Of a stretch of DNA of 64,000 nucleotides, positions 1 to 11,926 are shown one piece after another. This stretch comes from Bos javanicus. Lineage: Eukaryota > Chordata > Mammalia > Artiodactyla > Bovidae. Numbering within the stretch: the first letter of the stretch is position 1; the number at the start of each line of letters is the position of its first letter. The translations under genes and the position numbers were made by a program. The notes under the pieces are model-generated. The model was not told the DNA's origin. It searched no databases and worked only from the letters and a program-made list of their open reading frames with translations. Location of the stretch: contig NW_026894328.1 of assembly GCF_032452875.1 (NCBI RefSeq), forward strand, positions 1 through 64,000, written 5' to 3'.

Positions 1-318
1 TCACGTGAATGATCATACACCCATCAGGTGACTGATCATGCACTGATCGCGTGGCTATCATGCTGATCCACGAGCTGATCATGCACTGATCAAGTCTATA
101 TCATGCACTGTCATGACTGCCATGCACTGATCACGTGGATGATCATACACTAATCTTGTGACAGATCATGCACTGATCACGTGGCTGATCATGCACTGAT
201 ACCGTGACTGAGCATGGACTGATCACATGACTATCATGTAGTGATCACGTGACTTAATGGCGCTGATCATGTGACTGATCATGCGTGATCATGTTTGCTA
301 TCATACACTGATCATGTG
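1..318. repeat. Sau segment S0, D2 flank only, cut by window start
   Basis: The window opens inside the diverged left flank (D2) of island 1. It carries the D2 landmarks GTCTATATC-like, GATACCGTGACTGAGC and GTTTGCTATC that precede every island. It has the T-form AATCTTGTG near 152-160. Small deletions make it less regular than later D2 copies. Confidence 0.9.
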
Positions 319-511
319 CCTCTGGAGGCAATAAACAAAGAGCTGAGTAGCACTGATCAAACAGTCAGCAGGCAATAATCATGGAACTCAGGTGTGAGGA
401 ATCATGCCTCAGCTGGCAATATTAAGCAGCTGAGCATGCAGGAATCGTGCAGCTCAGCTGGCAATTGTCAAGCAGATGAACAGACAGGCAATCACGCAGC
501 TCAGCAGGCCC
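319..511 (+). repeat. Pvu island 1, short form
   Basis: 193 bp. It lacks one 45-bp pair of 23-mers present in the 241-bp form. Private changes: GTAGCACTGATC replaces GTAGGCACGAATC, so a Sau-like word sits inside the island, and GACAGGCAATC replaces GACAGTAATC. It shares GAGCATGCAGG only with island 33, which suggests common descent or conversion with the far end of the window. Confidence 0.9.
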
Positions 512-1377
512 AGATCACGTGACTGAGCATGCACTGTTCACGTGGCTGATCATACACTGATCACGTGATGATCATGCACTGATCACGTGGATATCATGCA
601 CTGATCACGTGGCTGATCATACACTGTTCACGTGTCTGACCATGCACTGATCACGTGGCTGATCATACACTGCTCACGTGACTGATCATGCACTGATCAC
701 GTGGCTATCATGCACTGATCACGTGGCTGATCATGCACTGATCACGTGGCTGATCACACACCTGATCACGTGACATATCATGCACTGATCACGTGGCACT
801 CATGCACTGATCACGTGGCTGATCATGCACTGATCACGTAACTCATGCACACATCACGTGGCTATCATGCACTCACACGTGGCTGTCATGCAATGATCAC
901 GTAGCTACCATATACTGATCACGTGACTGATCATGCACTGATCACGTAAATGATCATGCACTGTTCACGTGACTGATCATCACTGATCACGTGACTGATC
1001 ATGCACTGACCGTGGCTATCGCTCTGCACTCACGTGGCTGATCATGCATGCGATCACATGTAACCATGTACTGGTCACGTGACTGATCATGCACTGATCA
1101 CGTGAATTGATCATGCTGATCACGTGGCTGATCATGCACTGATCACGTGGCTGATCACGCACATGATCACGTGACTGATCATGCACTGATCACGTGGCTA
1201 TCATGCACTGATCACGTGGCTGATCATGCACTGATCACGTGGCTGATCATGCACTGATACCGTGACTGAGCATGGACTGATCACATGACTATCATGTAGT
1301 GATCACGTGACTTAATGGCGCTGATCATGTGACTGATCATGCACTGATCATGTTTGCTATCATACACTGATCATGTG
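512..1377. repeat. Sau segment S1, 866 bp, H tract and most of D2 missing
   Basis: D1 runs intact to about 1.1 kb. The sequence then passes through a few consensus monomers straight to the last ~120 bp of D2 (GATACCGTGACTGAGC at about 1257). The H tract and the upstream D2 landmarks (CATGTACAGG, CCCATCAGG, GTCTATATC) are absent. This deletion differs from the one in S3, S27 and S33. Confidence 0.85.
1074..1083. promoter_or_regulatory. Example of 10-bp E-box palindrome GTCACGTGAC
   Basis: The word arises where a monomer begins CTGG rather than CTGA, and recurs about twice in each complete unit, in D1. It matches the palindrome known for bHLH-ZIP factors of the MITF/TFE/USF type (CLEAR-like element). 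That is a sequence match only. In this setting it is a property of the satellite, not evidence of a promoter. Confidence 0.3.
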
Positions 1378-1613
1378 CCTCTGGAGGCAATAAACAAAGA
1401 GCTGAGTAGGCACGAATCAAACAGTCAGCAGGCAATAATCATGGAACTCAGGTGTGAGGAATCATGCTGCTCAGCTGGCAATAATCAACTGAGCAGGCAG
1501 AATTACGCAGCACAGCTGGCAATTGTCAAGCAGATGACAGGCAGGAATCGTGCAGCTCAGCTGGCAATTGTCAAGCAGATGAGCAGACAGTAATCACGCA
1601 GCTCAGCAGGCCC
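1378..1613 (+). repeat. Pvu island 2
   Basis: 236 bp. The word AATCAAGCAGCTGAGC is shortened to AATCAACTGAGC near 1481, which removes one PvuII word. Otherwise it has the full set of three 45-bp pairs. The lost bases keep a longer open frame than usual here (1354-1593), which has no coding meaning. Confidence 0.92.
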
Positions 1614-3231
1614 AGATCACGTGACTGAGCATGCACTGTTCATGGCTGATCATACACTGATCACGTGATGATCATGCACTGATCACTTGGATATCATGCA
1701 CTGATCACGTGGCTGATCATACACTGTTCACGTGTCTGACCATGCACTGATCACGTGGCTGATCATACACTGCTCACGTAACTGATCATGCACTGATCAC
1801 GTGGCTATCATGCACTGATCGTGGCTGAACATGCACTGATCACGTGGCTGATCACACCTGTCACGTGACTATCATGCACTGATCACGTGGCACTCATGCA
1901 CTGATCACGTGGCTGATCATACTCTGCTCACGTGTAACTCATGCACACATCACGTGGCTATCATGCACTGCTCACGTGGCTGTCATGGAATGATCACATA
2001 GCAACCATATACTGGTACGTGACTGATCATGCACAGATCACGTAAATGATCATGCACTTTCACGTGACTGATCATGCACTGATCACGTGGCTATCATGCA
2101 CTGCTCACGTGGCTGATCATGCACGATCACGTAGCAACCATGTACTGGTCACGTGACTGATCATGCACTGATCACGTGGTGATCCTGCACTGATCACGTG
2201 GCTCATCATGCACTGATCACGTGGCTGATCACACATGTATCACGTGACTGATCATGCACTGATCATGTGGCTCTCATGCACTGATCACGTGGCTGTCATG
2301 CACTGATCACGTGGATATCATGCACTGATCACGTGGCTGATCACACGTATCACATGACTGATCATGCACTGATCACGTGGCTATCATGCACTGATCACGT
2401 GGCTATATCATGCTGATCACGTGGCTGATCAGGCAATGATCACGTAGCTACCATGTACTGGTCACGTGACTGATCATCACTGATCACGTGACTGTCATGC
2501 TGATCATGTGGCTGATCATGCACTGATCACGTGGCTGATCATACACTGATCACGTAACTGATCATGCACTGATCACGTGGCTGATCATGCACTGATCACG
2601 TGGCTGATCATGCACTGATCACGTGGCTGATCATGCACTGATCACGTGACTGATCATGCACTGATCACGTGGCTGATCATGCACTGATCACGTGACTGAT
2701 CATGCACTGATCACGTGACTGATCATGCACTGATCACGTGGCTATCATGCACTGCTCACGTGGCTGATCATGCATGATCACAGCTACCATGTACTGGTCA
2801 CATGTGATCATGCACTGATCACGTGACTGATCATGCAGTGATCACGTGGCTATCATGCACTACTCACGTGGCTGATCATGCAATGATCATGTAGCTACCA
2901 TGTACAGGTCACGTGAATGATCATACACCCATCAGGTGACTGATCATGCACTGATCACGTGGCTATCATGCACTGATCACGTGACTGATCATGCACTGAT
3001 CACGTCTATATCATGCACTGATCACATGACTGCCCATGCACTGATCACGTGGATGATCATACACTGATCACGTGACAGATCATGCACTGATCACGTGGCT
3101 GATCATGCACTGATACCGTGACTGAGCATGGACTGATCACATGACTATCATGTAGTGATCACGTGACAATGGCGCTGATCATGTGACTGATCATGCACTG
3201 ATCATGTTTGCTATCATACACTGATCATGTG
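1614..3231. repeat. Sau segment S2, near-canonical unit
   Basis: 1,618 bp with D1, a consensus-like H tract at about 2,490-2,760, and D2. The D2 landmark usually spelled TAATCATGTGACAG reads TGATCACGTGACAG here, so that monomer is at consensus. Confidence 0.88.
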
Positions 3232-3469
3232 CCTCTGGAGGCAATAAACAAAGAGCTGAGTAGGCACGAATCAAACAGTCAGCAGGCAATAATCATGGAA
3301 CTCAGGTGTGAGGAATCATGCTGCTCAGCTGGCAATAATCAAGCAGCTGAGCAGGCAGGAATTACATGCACAGCTGGCAATTGTCAAGCAGATGACAGGC
3401 AGGAATCGTGCAGCTCAGCTGGCTTGTCAAGCAGATGAGCAGACAGTAATCACGCAGCTCAGCAGGCCC
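3232..3469 (+). repeat. Pvu island 3
   Basis: 238 bp. ATTACATGCACAGC replaces ATTACGCAGCACAGC, and GGCTTGTCAAG lacks AAT. The right junction is GGCCCTGATC rather than the usual GGCCCAGATC, a form shared with islands 22 and 33. Confidence 0.92.
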
Positions 3470-4361
3470 TGATCACGTGACTGAGCATGCACTGTTCACG
3501 TGGCTGATCATGCACTGATCACGTGGCTATCATGCACTGATCACGTGGCTGATCATGCACTGATCACGTAGCTACCATGCACTGATCACGTGACTGATCA
3601 TGCACTGATCACGTAATTGATCATGCACTGATCACGTGGCTGATCATGCACTGATCACGTGGCTGATCATGCACTGATCACGTGACTGATCATGCACTGA
3701 TCACGTGACTGATCATGCACTGATCACGTGGCTATCATGCACTGATCACGTGGCTGATCATGCACTGATCACGTGCTGATCATGCTGATCACGTGGCTGA
3801 TCATGCACTGATCACGTGACTGATCATGCACTGATCACGTGACTGATCATGCACTGATCACGTGGCTATCATGCACTGCTCACGTGGCTGATCATGCATG
3901 ATCACGCAGCTACCATGTACTGGTCACATGACTGATCATGCACTGATCACGTGACTGATCATGCACTGATCACGTGGCTATCATGCACTACTCACGTGGC
4001 TGATCATGCAATGATCATGTAGCTACCATGTACAGGTCACGTGAATGATCATACACCCATCAGGTGACTGATCATGCACTGATCACGTGGCTATCATGCA
4101 CTGATCACGTGACTGATCATGCACTGATCACGTCTATATCATGCACTGATCACATGACTGCCCATGCACTGATCACGTGGATGATCATACACTAATCATG
4201 TGACAGATCATGCACTGATCACGTGGCTGATCATGCACTGATACCGTGACTGAGCATGGACTGATCACATGACTATCATGTAGTGATCACGTGACTTAAT
4301 GGCGCTGATCATGTGACTGATCATGCGCTGATCATGTTTGCTATCATACACTGATCATGTG
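3470..4361. repeat. Sau segment S3, 892 bp, D1 deleted
   Basis: After CACTGTTCACGTGGCTGATC the segment jumps straight into the H zone (GTAGCTACC, then GTAATTGATC). About 750 bp of D1 is missing. The same jump is seen in S27 and S33. D2 is complete. Confidence 0.9.
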
Positions 4362-4556
4362 CCTCTGGAGGCAATAAACAAAGAGCTGAGTAGGCACGAA
4401 TCAAACAGTCAGCAGGCAATAATCATGGAACTCAGGTGTGAGGAATCATGCTGCTCAGCTGGCAATAATCAAGCAGCTGAGCAGGCAGGAATCGTGCAGT
4501 CAGCTGGCAATTGTCAAGCAGATGAGCAGACAGTAATCACGCAGCTCAGCAGGCCC
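4362..4556 (+). repeat. Pvu island 4, short form
   Basis: 195 bp. The middle 45-bp pair beginning AATTACGCAGCACAGC is missing, so GAGCAGGCAGG is followed directly by AATCGTGCAG. One further base is lost (GTGCAGTCAGC). It follows a D1-deleted unit, as islands 28 and 34 do. Confidence 0.92.
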
Positions 4557-6210
4557 AGATCACGTGACTGAGCATGCACTGTTCACGTGGCTGATCATAC
4601 ACTGATCACGTGATGATCATGCACTGATCACTTGGATATCATGCACTGATCACGTGGCTGATCATACACTGTTCACGTGTCTGACCATGCACTGATCACG
4701 TGGCTGATCATACACTGCTCACGTAACTGATCATGCACTGATCACGTGGCTATCATGCACTGATCACGTGGCTGAACATGCACTGTTCACGTGGCTGATC
4801 ACACACCTGTCACGTGACATATCATGCACTGATCACGTGGCACTCATGCACTGATCACGTGGCTGATCATACTCTGCTCACGTAACTCATGCACATCATC
4901 ACGTGGCTATCATGCACTGCTCACGTGGCTCGTCATGGAATGATCACGTAGCTACCATATACTGGTCACGTGACTGATCATGCACACGTAAATGATCATG
5001 CACTGTTCACGTGACTGATCATGTACTGATCACGTGACTGATCATGCACTGATCACGTGGCTATCATGCACTGCTCACGTGGCTGATCATGCAACGATCA
5101 CGTAGCAACCATGTACTGGTCACGTGACTGATCATGCACTGATCACGTAATTGATCCTGCACTGATCACGTGGCTCATCATGCACTGATCACGTGGCTGA
5201 TCACACATGTCACGTGACTGATCATGCACTGATCACGTGGCTCTCATGCACTGATCACGTGGCTGTCATGCACTGATCACGTGGATATCATGCACTGATC
5301 ACGTGGCTGATCACACACGTATCACATGACTGATCATGCACTGATCACGTGGCTATCATGCACTGATCACGTGGCTATCATGCACTGATCACGTGGCTGA
5401 TCATGCAATGATCACGTGGCTATCATGCACTGGTCACGTGACTGATCATGCACTGATCACGTGACTGATCATGCACTGATCACGTGGCTGATCATGCACT
5501 GATCACGTGGCTGATCATGCACTGATCACGTGACTGATCATGCACTGATCACGTGACTGATCATGCACTGATCACGTGGCTATCATGCACTGATCACGTG
5601 GCTGACATACACTGATCACGTGCCTGATCATGCACTGATCACGTGGCTGATCATGCACTGATCACGTGACTGATCATGCACTGATCACGTGACTGATCAT
5701 GCACTGATCACGTGGCTATCATGCACTGCTCACGTGGCTGATCATGCATGATCACGCAGCTACCATGTACTGGTCACATGACTGATCATGCACTGATCAC
5801 GTGACTGATCATGCACTGATCACGTGGCTATCATGCACTACTCACGTGGCTGATCATGCAATGATCATGTAGCTACCATGTACAGGTCACGTGAATGATC
5901 ATACACCCATCAGGTGACTGATCATGCACTGATCACGTGGCTATCATGCACTGATCACGTGACTGATCATGCACTGATCACGTCTATATCATGCACTGAT
6001 CACATGACTGCCATGCACTGATCACGTGGATGATCATACACTAATCATGTGACAGATCATGCACTGATCACGTGGCTGATCATGCACTGATACCGTGACT
6101 GAGCATGGACTGATCACATGACTATCATGTAGTGATCACGTGACTTAATGGCGCTGATCATGTGACTGATCATGCGCTGATCATGTTTGCTATCATACAC
6201 TGATCATGTG
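4557..6210. repeat. Sau segment S4, canonical D1-H-D2
   Basis: 1,654 bp. D1 shows the usual fixed variants (GTGATGATC, CACTTGGATATC, CACGTGTCTGACC, CTGCTCACGTAAC, GGCACTCATGC, CCATATACTGG, GTAATTGATC). H runs about 5.42-5.75 kb. D2 starts at GCAGCTACCATG near 5,757. Confidence 0.92.
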
Positions 6211-6451
6211 CCTCTGGAGGCAATAAACAAAGAGCTGAGTAGGCACGAATCAAACAGTCAGCAGGCAATAATCATGGAACTCAGGTGTGAGGAATCATGC
6301 TGCTCAGCTGGCAATAATCAAGCAGCTGAGCAGGCAGGAATTACGCAGCACAGCTGGCAATTGTCAAGCAGATGACAGGCAGGAATCGTGCAGCTCAGCT
6401 GGCAATTGTCAAGCAGATGAGCAGACAGTAATCACGCAGCTCAGCAGGCCC
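6211..6451 (+). repeat. Pvu island 5, canonical 241 bp (reference copy)
   Basis: It divides into about ten and a half 22-23 bp units that alternate between an A form (AGCTCAGCTGGC then AATTGTCAAGC) and a B form (AGATGAGCAGGC then AGGAATCATGC), so the working period is 45-46 bp. The last unit is cut at AGCTCAGCAGGCCC. The first two units are the most diverged. They carry CCTCTGGAGG at the left edge and an AATAAA hexamer at 6222-6227. The A form contains PvuII (CAGCTG) and MfeI (CAATTG) words. Confidence 0.95.
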
Positions 6452-8096
6452 AGATCACGTGACTGAGCATGCACTGTTCACGTGGCTGATCATACACTGA
6501 TCACGTGATGATCATGCACTGATCACTTGGATATCATGCACTGATCACGTGGCTGATCATACACTGTTCACGTGTCTGACCATGCACTGATCACGTGGCT
6601 GATCATGCACTGCTCACGTAACTGATCATGCACTGATCACGTGGCTATCATGCACTGATCACGTGGCTGAACATGCACTGTTCACGTGGCTGATCACACA
6701 CCTGTCACGTGACATATCATGCACTGATCACGTGGCACTCATGCACTGATCACGTGGCTGATCATACTCTGCTCACGTAACTCATGCACACATCACGTGG
6801 CTATCATGCACTGCTCACGTGGCTCGTCATGGAATGATCACGTAGCTACCATATACTGGTCACGTGACTGATCATGCAAGATCACGTAAATGATCATGCA
6901 CTGTTCACGTGACTGATCATGCACTGATCACGTGACTGATCATGCACTGATCACGTGGCTATCATGCACTGCTCACGTGGCTGATCATGCAACGATCACG
7001 TAGCAACCATGTACTGGTCACGTGACTGATCATGCACTGATCACGTAATTGATCATGCACTGATCACGTGGCTCATCATGCACTGATCACGTGGCTGATC
7101 ACACATGTATCACGTGACTGATCATGCACTGATCACGTGGCTATCATGCACTGATCACGTGGCTGTCATGCACTGATCACGTGGATATCATGCACTGATC
7201 ACGTGGCTGATCACACACGTATCACATGACTGATCATGCACTGATCACGTGGCTATCATGCACTGATCACGTGGCTATCATGCACTGATCACGTGGCTGA
7301 TCATGCAATGATCACGTAGCTACCATGTACTGGTCACGTGACTGATCATGCACTGATCACGTAATTGATCATGCACTGATCACGTGGCTGATCATGCACT
7401 GATCACGTGGCTGATCATGCACTGATCACGTGACTGATCATGCACTGATCACGTGACTGATCATGCACTGATCACGTGGCTATCATGCACTGATCACGTG
7501 GCTGACATACACTGATCACGTGCTGATCATGCACTGATCACGTGGCTGATCATGCACTGATCACTGATCATGTGATCTGATCATGCACTGATCACGTGGC
7601 TATCATGCACTGCTCACGTGGCTGATCATGCCATGATCACGCAGCTACCATGTACTGGTCACATGACTGATCATGCACTGATCACGTGACTGATCATGCA
7701 GTGATCACGTGGCTATCATGCACTACTCACGTGGCTGATCATGCAATGATCATGTAGCTACCATGTACAGGTCACGTGAATGATCATACACCCATCAGGT
7801 GACTGATCATGCACTGATCACGTGGCTATCATGCACTGATCACGTGACTGATCATGCACTGATCACGTCTATATCATGCACTGATCACATGACTGCCCAT
7901 GCACTGATCACGTGGATGATCATACACTAATCATGTGACAGATCATGCACTGATCACGTGGCTGATCATGCACTGATACCGTGACTGAGCATGGACTGAT
8001 CACATGACTATCATGTAGTGATCACGTGACTTAATGGCGCTGATCATGTGACTGATCATGCGCTGATCATGTTTGCTATCATACACTGATCATGTG
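6452..8096. repeat. Sau segment S5, canonical D1-H-D2
   Basis: 1,645 bp, first unit of the 9.8-kb super-repeat. H at about 7.36-7.61 kb contains one rearranged spot (CACTGATCATGTGATCTG near 7,563). The D2 spelling is CACGTGACTG rather than CACGAGACTG. Confidence 0.92.
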
Positions 8097-8337
8097 CCTC
8101 TGGAGGCAATAAACAAAGAGCTGAGTAGGCACGAATCAAACAGTCAGCAGGCAATAATCATGGAACTCAGGTGTGAGGAATCATGCTGCTCAGCTGGCAA
8201 TAATCAAGCAGCTGAGCAGGCAGGAATTACGCAGCACAGCTGGCAATTGTCAAGCAGATGACAGGCAGGAATCGTGCAGCTCAGCTGGCAATTGTCAAGC
8301 AGATGAGCAGACAGTAATCACGCAGCTCAGCAGGCCC
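8097..8337 (+). repeat. Pvu island 6, canonical 241 bp
   Basis: I found no difference from island 5 by eye across its full length, although the two lie 1.9 kb apart and their Sau flanks differ at several places. Confidence 0.94.
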
Positions 8338-9999
8338 AGATCACGTGACTGAGCATGCACTGTTCACGTGGCTGATCATACACTGATCACGTGATGATCA
8401 TGCACTGATCACTTGGATATCATGCACTGATCACGTGGCTGATCATACACTGTTCACGTGTCTGACCATGCACTGATCACGTGGCTGATCATACACTGCT
8501 CACGTAACTGATCATGCACTGATCACGTGGCTATCATGCACTGATCACGTGGCTGAACATGCACTGTTCACGTGGCTGATCACACACCTGTCACGTGACA
8601 TATCATGCACTGATCACGTGGCACTCATGCACTGATCACGTGGCTGATCATACTCTGCTCACGTAACTCATGCACACATCACGTGGCTATCATGCACTGC
8701 TCACGTGGCTGATCATGGAATGATCACGTAGCTACCATATACTGGTCACGTGACTGATCATGCACTGATCACGTAAATGATCATGCACTGTTCACGTGAC
8801 TGATCATGTACTGATCACGTGACTGATCATGCACTGATCACGTGGCTATCATGCACTGCTCACGTGGCTGATCATGCAACGATCACGTAGCAACCATGTA
8901 CTGGTCACGTGACTGATCATGCACTGATCACGTAATTGATCATGCACTGATCACGTGGCTCATCATGCACTGATCACGTGGCTGATCACACATGTATCAC
9001 GTGACTGATCATGCACTGATCACGTGGCTCTCATGCACTGATCACGTGGCTGTCATGCACTGATCACGTGGATATCATGCACTGATCACGTGGCTGATCA
9101 CACACGTATCACATGACTGATCATGCACTGATCACGTGGCTATCATGCACTGATCACGTGGCTATCATGCACTGATCACGTGGCTGATCATGCAATGATC
9201 ACGTAGCTACCATGTACTGGTCACGTGACTGATCATGCACTGATCACGTAATTGATCATGCACTGATCATGTGGCTGATCATGCACTGATCACGTGGCTG
9301 ATCATGCACTGATCACGTGACTGATCATGCACTGATCACGTGACTGATCATGCACTGATCACGTGGCTATCATGCACTGATCACGTGGCTGACATACACT
9401 GATCACGTGCCTGGTCATGCACTGATCACGTGGCTGATCATGCACTGATCACGTGACTGATCATGCACTGATCACGTGACTGATCATGCACTGATCACGT
9501 GGCTATCATGCACTGCTCACGTGGCTGATCATGCCATGATCACGCAGCTACCATGTACTGGTCACATGACTGATCATGCACTGATCACGTGACTGATCAT
9601 GCACTGATCACGTGGCTATCATGCACTACTCACGTGGCTGATCATGCAATGATCATGTAGCTACCATGTACAGGTCACGTGAATGATCATACACCCATCA
9701 GGTGACTGATCATGCACTGATCACGTGGCTATCATGCACTGATCACGAGACTGATCATGCACTGATCACGTCTATATCATGCACTGATCACATGACTGCC
9801 CATGCACTGATCACGTGGATGATCATACACTAATCATGTGACAGATCATGCACTGATCACGTGGCTGATCATGCACTGATACCGTGACTGAGCATGGACT
9901 GATCACATGACTATCATGTAGTGATCACGTGACTTAATGGCGCTGATCATGTGACTGATCATGCGCTGATCATGTTTGCTATCATACACTGATCATGTG
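8338..9999. repeat. Sau segment S6, canonical D1-H-D2
   Basis: 1,662 bp. H lies at about 9.24-9.53 kb. This is the first D2 in the window to carry the GAGACTG spelling (near 9,746), which becomes the majority form later. Confidence 0.92.
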
Positions 10000-10240
10000 C
10001 CTCTGGAGGCAATAAACAAAGAGCTGAGTAGGCACGAATCAAACAGTCAGCAGGCAATAATCATGGAACTCAGGTGTGAGGAATCATGCTGCTCAGCTGG
10101 CAATAATCAAGCAGCTGAGCAGGCAGGAATTACGCAGCACAGCTGGCAATTGTCAAGCAGATGACAGGCAGGAATCGTGCAGCTCAGCTGGCAATTGTCA
10201 AGCAGATGAGCAGACAGTAATCACGCAGCTCAGCAGGCCC
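10000..10240 (+). repeat. Pvu island 7, canonical 241 bp
   Basis: Full set of units, no private change seen. It heads the shortened, homogenised third unit of the 9.8-kb super-repeat, equivalent to island 12. Confidence 0.94.
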
Positions 10241-11685
10241 AGATCACGTGACTGAGCATGCACTGTTCACGTGGCTGATCATACACTGATCACGTGATGA
10301 TCATGCACTGATCACTTGGATATCATGCACTGATCACGTGGCTGATCATACACTGTTCACGTGTCTGACCATGCACTGATCACGTGGCTGATCATACACT
10401 GCTCACGTAACTGATCATGCACTGATCACGTGGCTATCATGCACTGATCACGTGGCTGAACATGCACTGTTCACGTGGCTGATCACACACTGTCACGTGA
10501 CATATCATGCACTGATCACGTGGCACTCATGCACTGATCACGTGGCTGATCATACTCTGCTCACGTAACTCATGCACACATCACGTGGCTATCATGCACT
10601 GCTCACGTGGCTCGTCATGGAATGATCACGTAGCTACCATATACTGGTCACGTGACTGATCATGCACTGATCACGTAAATGATCATGCACTGTTCACGTG
10701 ACTGATCATGTACTGATCACGTGACTGATCATGCACTGATCACGTGGCTATCATGCACTGCTCACGTGGCTGATCATGCAACGATCACGTGCAACCATGT
10801 ACTGGTCACGTGACTGATCATGCACTGATCACGTAATTGATCATGCACTGATCACGTGGCTATCATGCACTGATCACGTGGCTGATCACACATGTATCAC
10901 GTGACTGATCATGCACTGATCACGTGGCTCTCATGCACTGATCACGTGGCTGTCATGCACTGATCACGTGGATGATCATGCACTGATCACGTGGCTGATC
11001 ACACTGATCACGTGACTGATCATGCACTGATCACGTGGCTGATCATGCACTGATCACGTGGCTGATCATGCACTGATCACGTGGCTGATCATGCACTGAT
11101 CACGTGGCTGATCATGCACTGATCACGTGGCTGATCATGCACTGATCACGTGGCTGATCATGCACTGATCACGTCTGATCATGCACTGATCACGTGGCTG
11201 ATCATGCATCACGTGGCTGATCATGCACTGCACTGATCATGCACTGATCACGTGACTGATCATGCACTGATCACGTGACTGATCATGCACTGATCACGTG
11301 GCTATCATGCACTACTCACGTGGCTGATCATGCAATGATCATGTAGCTACCATGTACAGGTCACGTGAATGATCATACACCCATCAGGTGACTGATCATG
11401 CACTGATCACGTGGCTATCATGCACTGATCACGAGACTGATCATGCACTGATCACGTCTATATCATGCACTGATCACATGACTGCCCATGCACTGATCAC
11501 GTGGATGATCATACACTAATCATGTGACAGATCATGCACTGATCACGTGGCTGATCATGCACTGATACCGTGACTGAGCATGGACTGATCACATGACTAT
11601 CATGTAGTGATCACGTGACTTAATGGCGCTGATCATGTGACTGATCATGCGCTGATCATGTTTGCTATCATACACTGATCATGTG
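10241..11685. repeat. Sau segment S7, 1,445 bp, homogenised and shortened
   Basis: D1 is normal to about 10.96 kb. The sequence is then almost pure TGGCTGATC monomers to about 11.2 kb, with a scar (CATGCATCACG then CACTGCACTG) near 11,206-11,232. The D2-entry landmark GCAGCTACCATGTACTGG is lost. Its counterpart one super-repeat later, S12, has nearly the same length and the same homogenised zone. Confidence 0.9.
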
Positions 11686-11926
11686 CCTCTGGAGGCAATA
11701 AACAAAGAGCTGAGTAGGCACGAATCAAACAGTCAGCAGGCAATAATCATGGAACTCAGGTGTGAGGAATCATGCTGCTCAGCTGGCAATAATCAAGCAG
11801 CTGAGCAGGCAGGAATTACGCAGCACAGCTGGCAATTGTCAAGCAGATGACAGGCAGGAATCGTGCAGCTCAGCTGGCAATTGTCAAGCAGATGAGCAGA
11901 CAGTAATCACGCAGCTCAGCAGGCCC
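11686..11926 (+). repeat. Pvu island 8, canonical 241 bp
   Basis: No private change noticed. The D2 in front of it has the GAGACTG form, matching island 13's D2 remnant (CACGGACTG) one super-repeat later. Confidence 0.94.

Noticed and set aside
319..511. Pvu islands as inserted transposable elements
   Set aside because: No terminal repeats, target-site duplications or poly-A tail were seen, and the island keeps the 23-bp period and register of its surroundings.
1074..1083. GTCACGTGAC as a true promoter element of a lysosomal-type gene
   Set aside because: No gene or transcription start context exists nearby. The word recurs with the repeat unit, so only a bulk binding role could be argued.
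1354..1593. Open frame of 79 codons starting at TTG, repeated with variations at most islands (commonly 62 codons, up to 103 at 31465-31776)
   Set aside because: It is the translation of the Pvu island. It needs a TTG start in its usual form, its end moves with each indel, and the 45-bp periodicity explains its similarity between copies. No codon-level constraint is visible.
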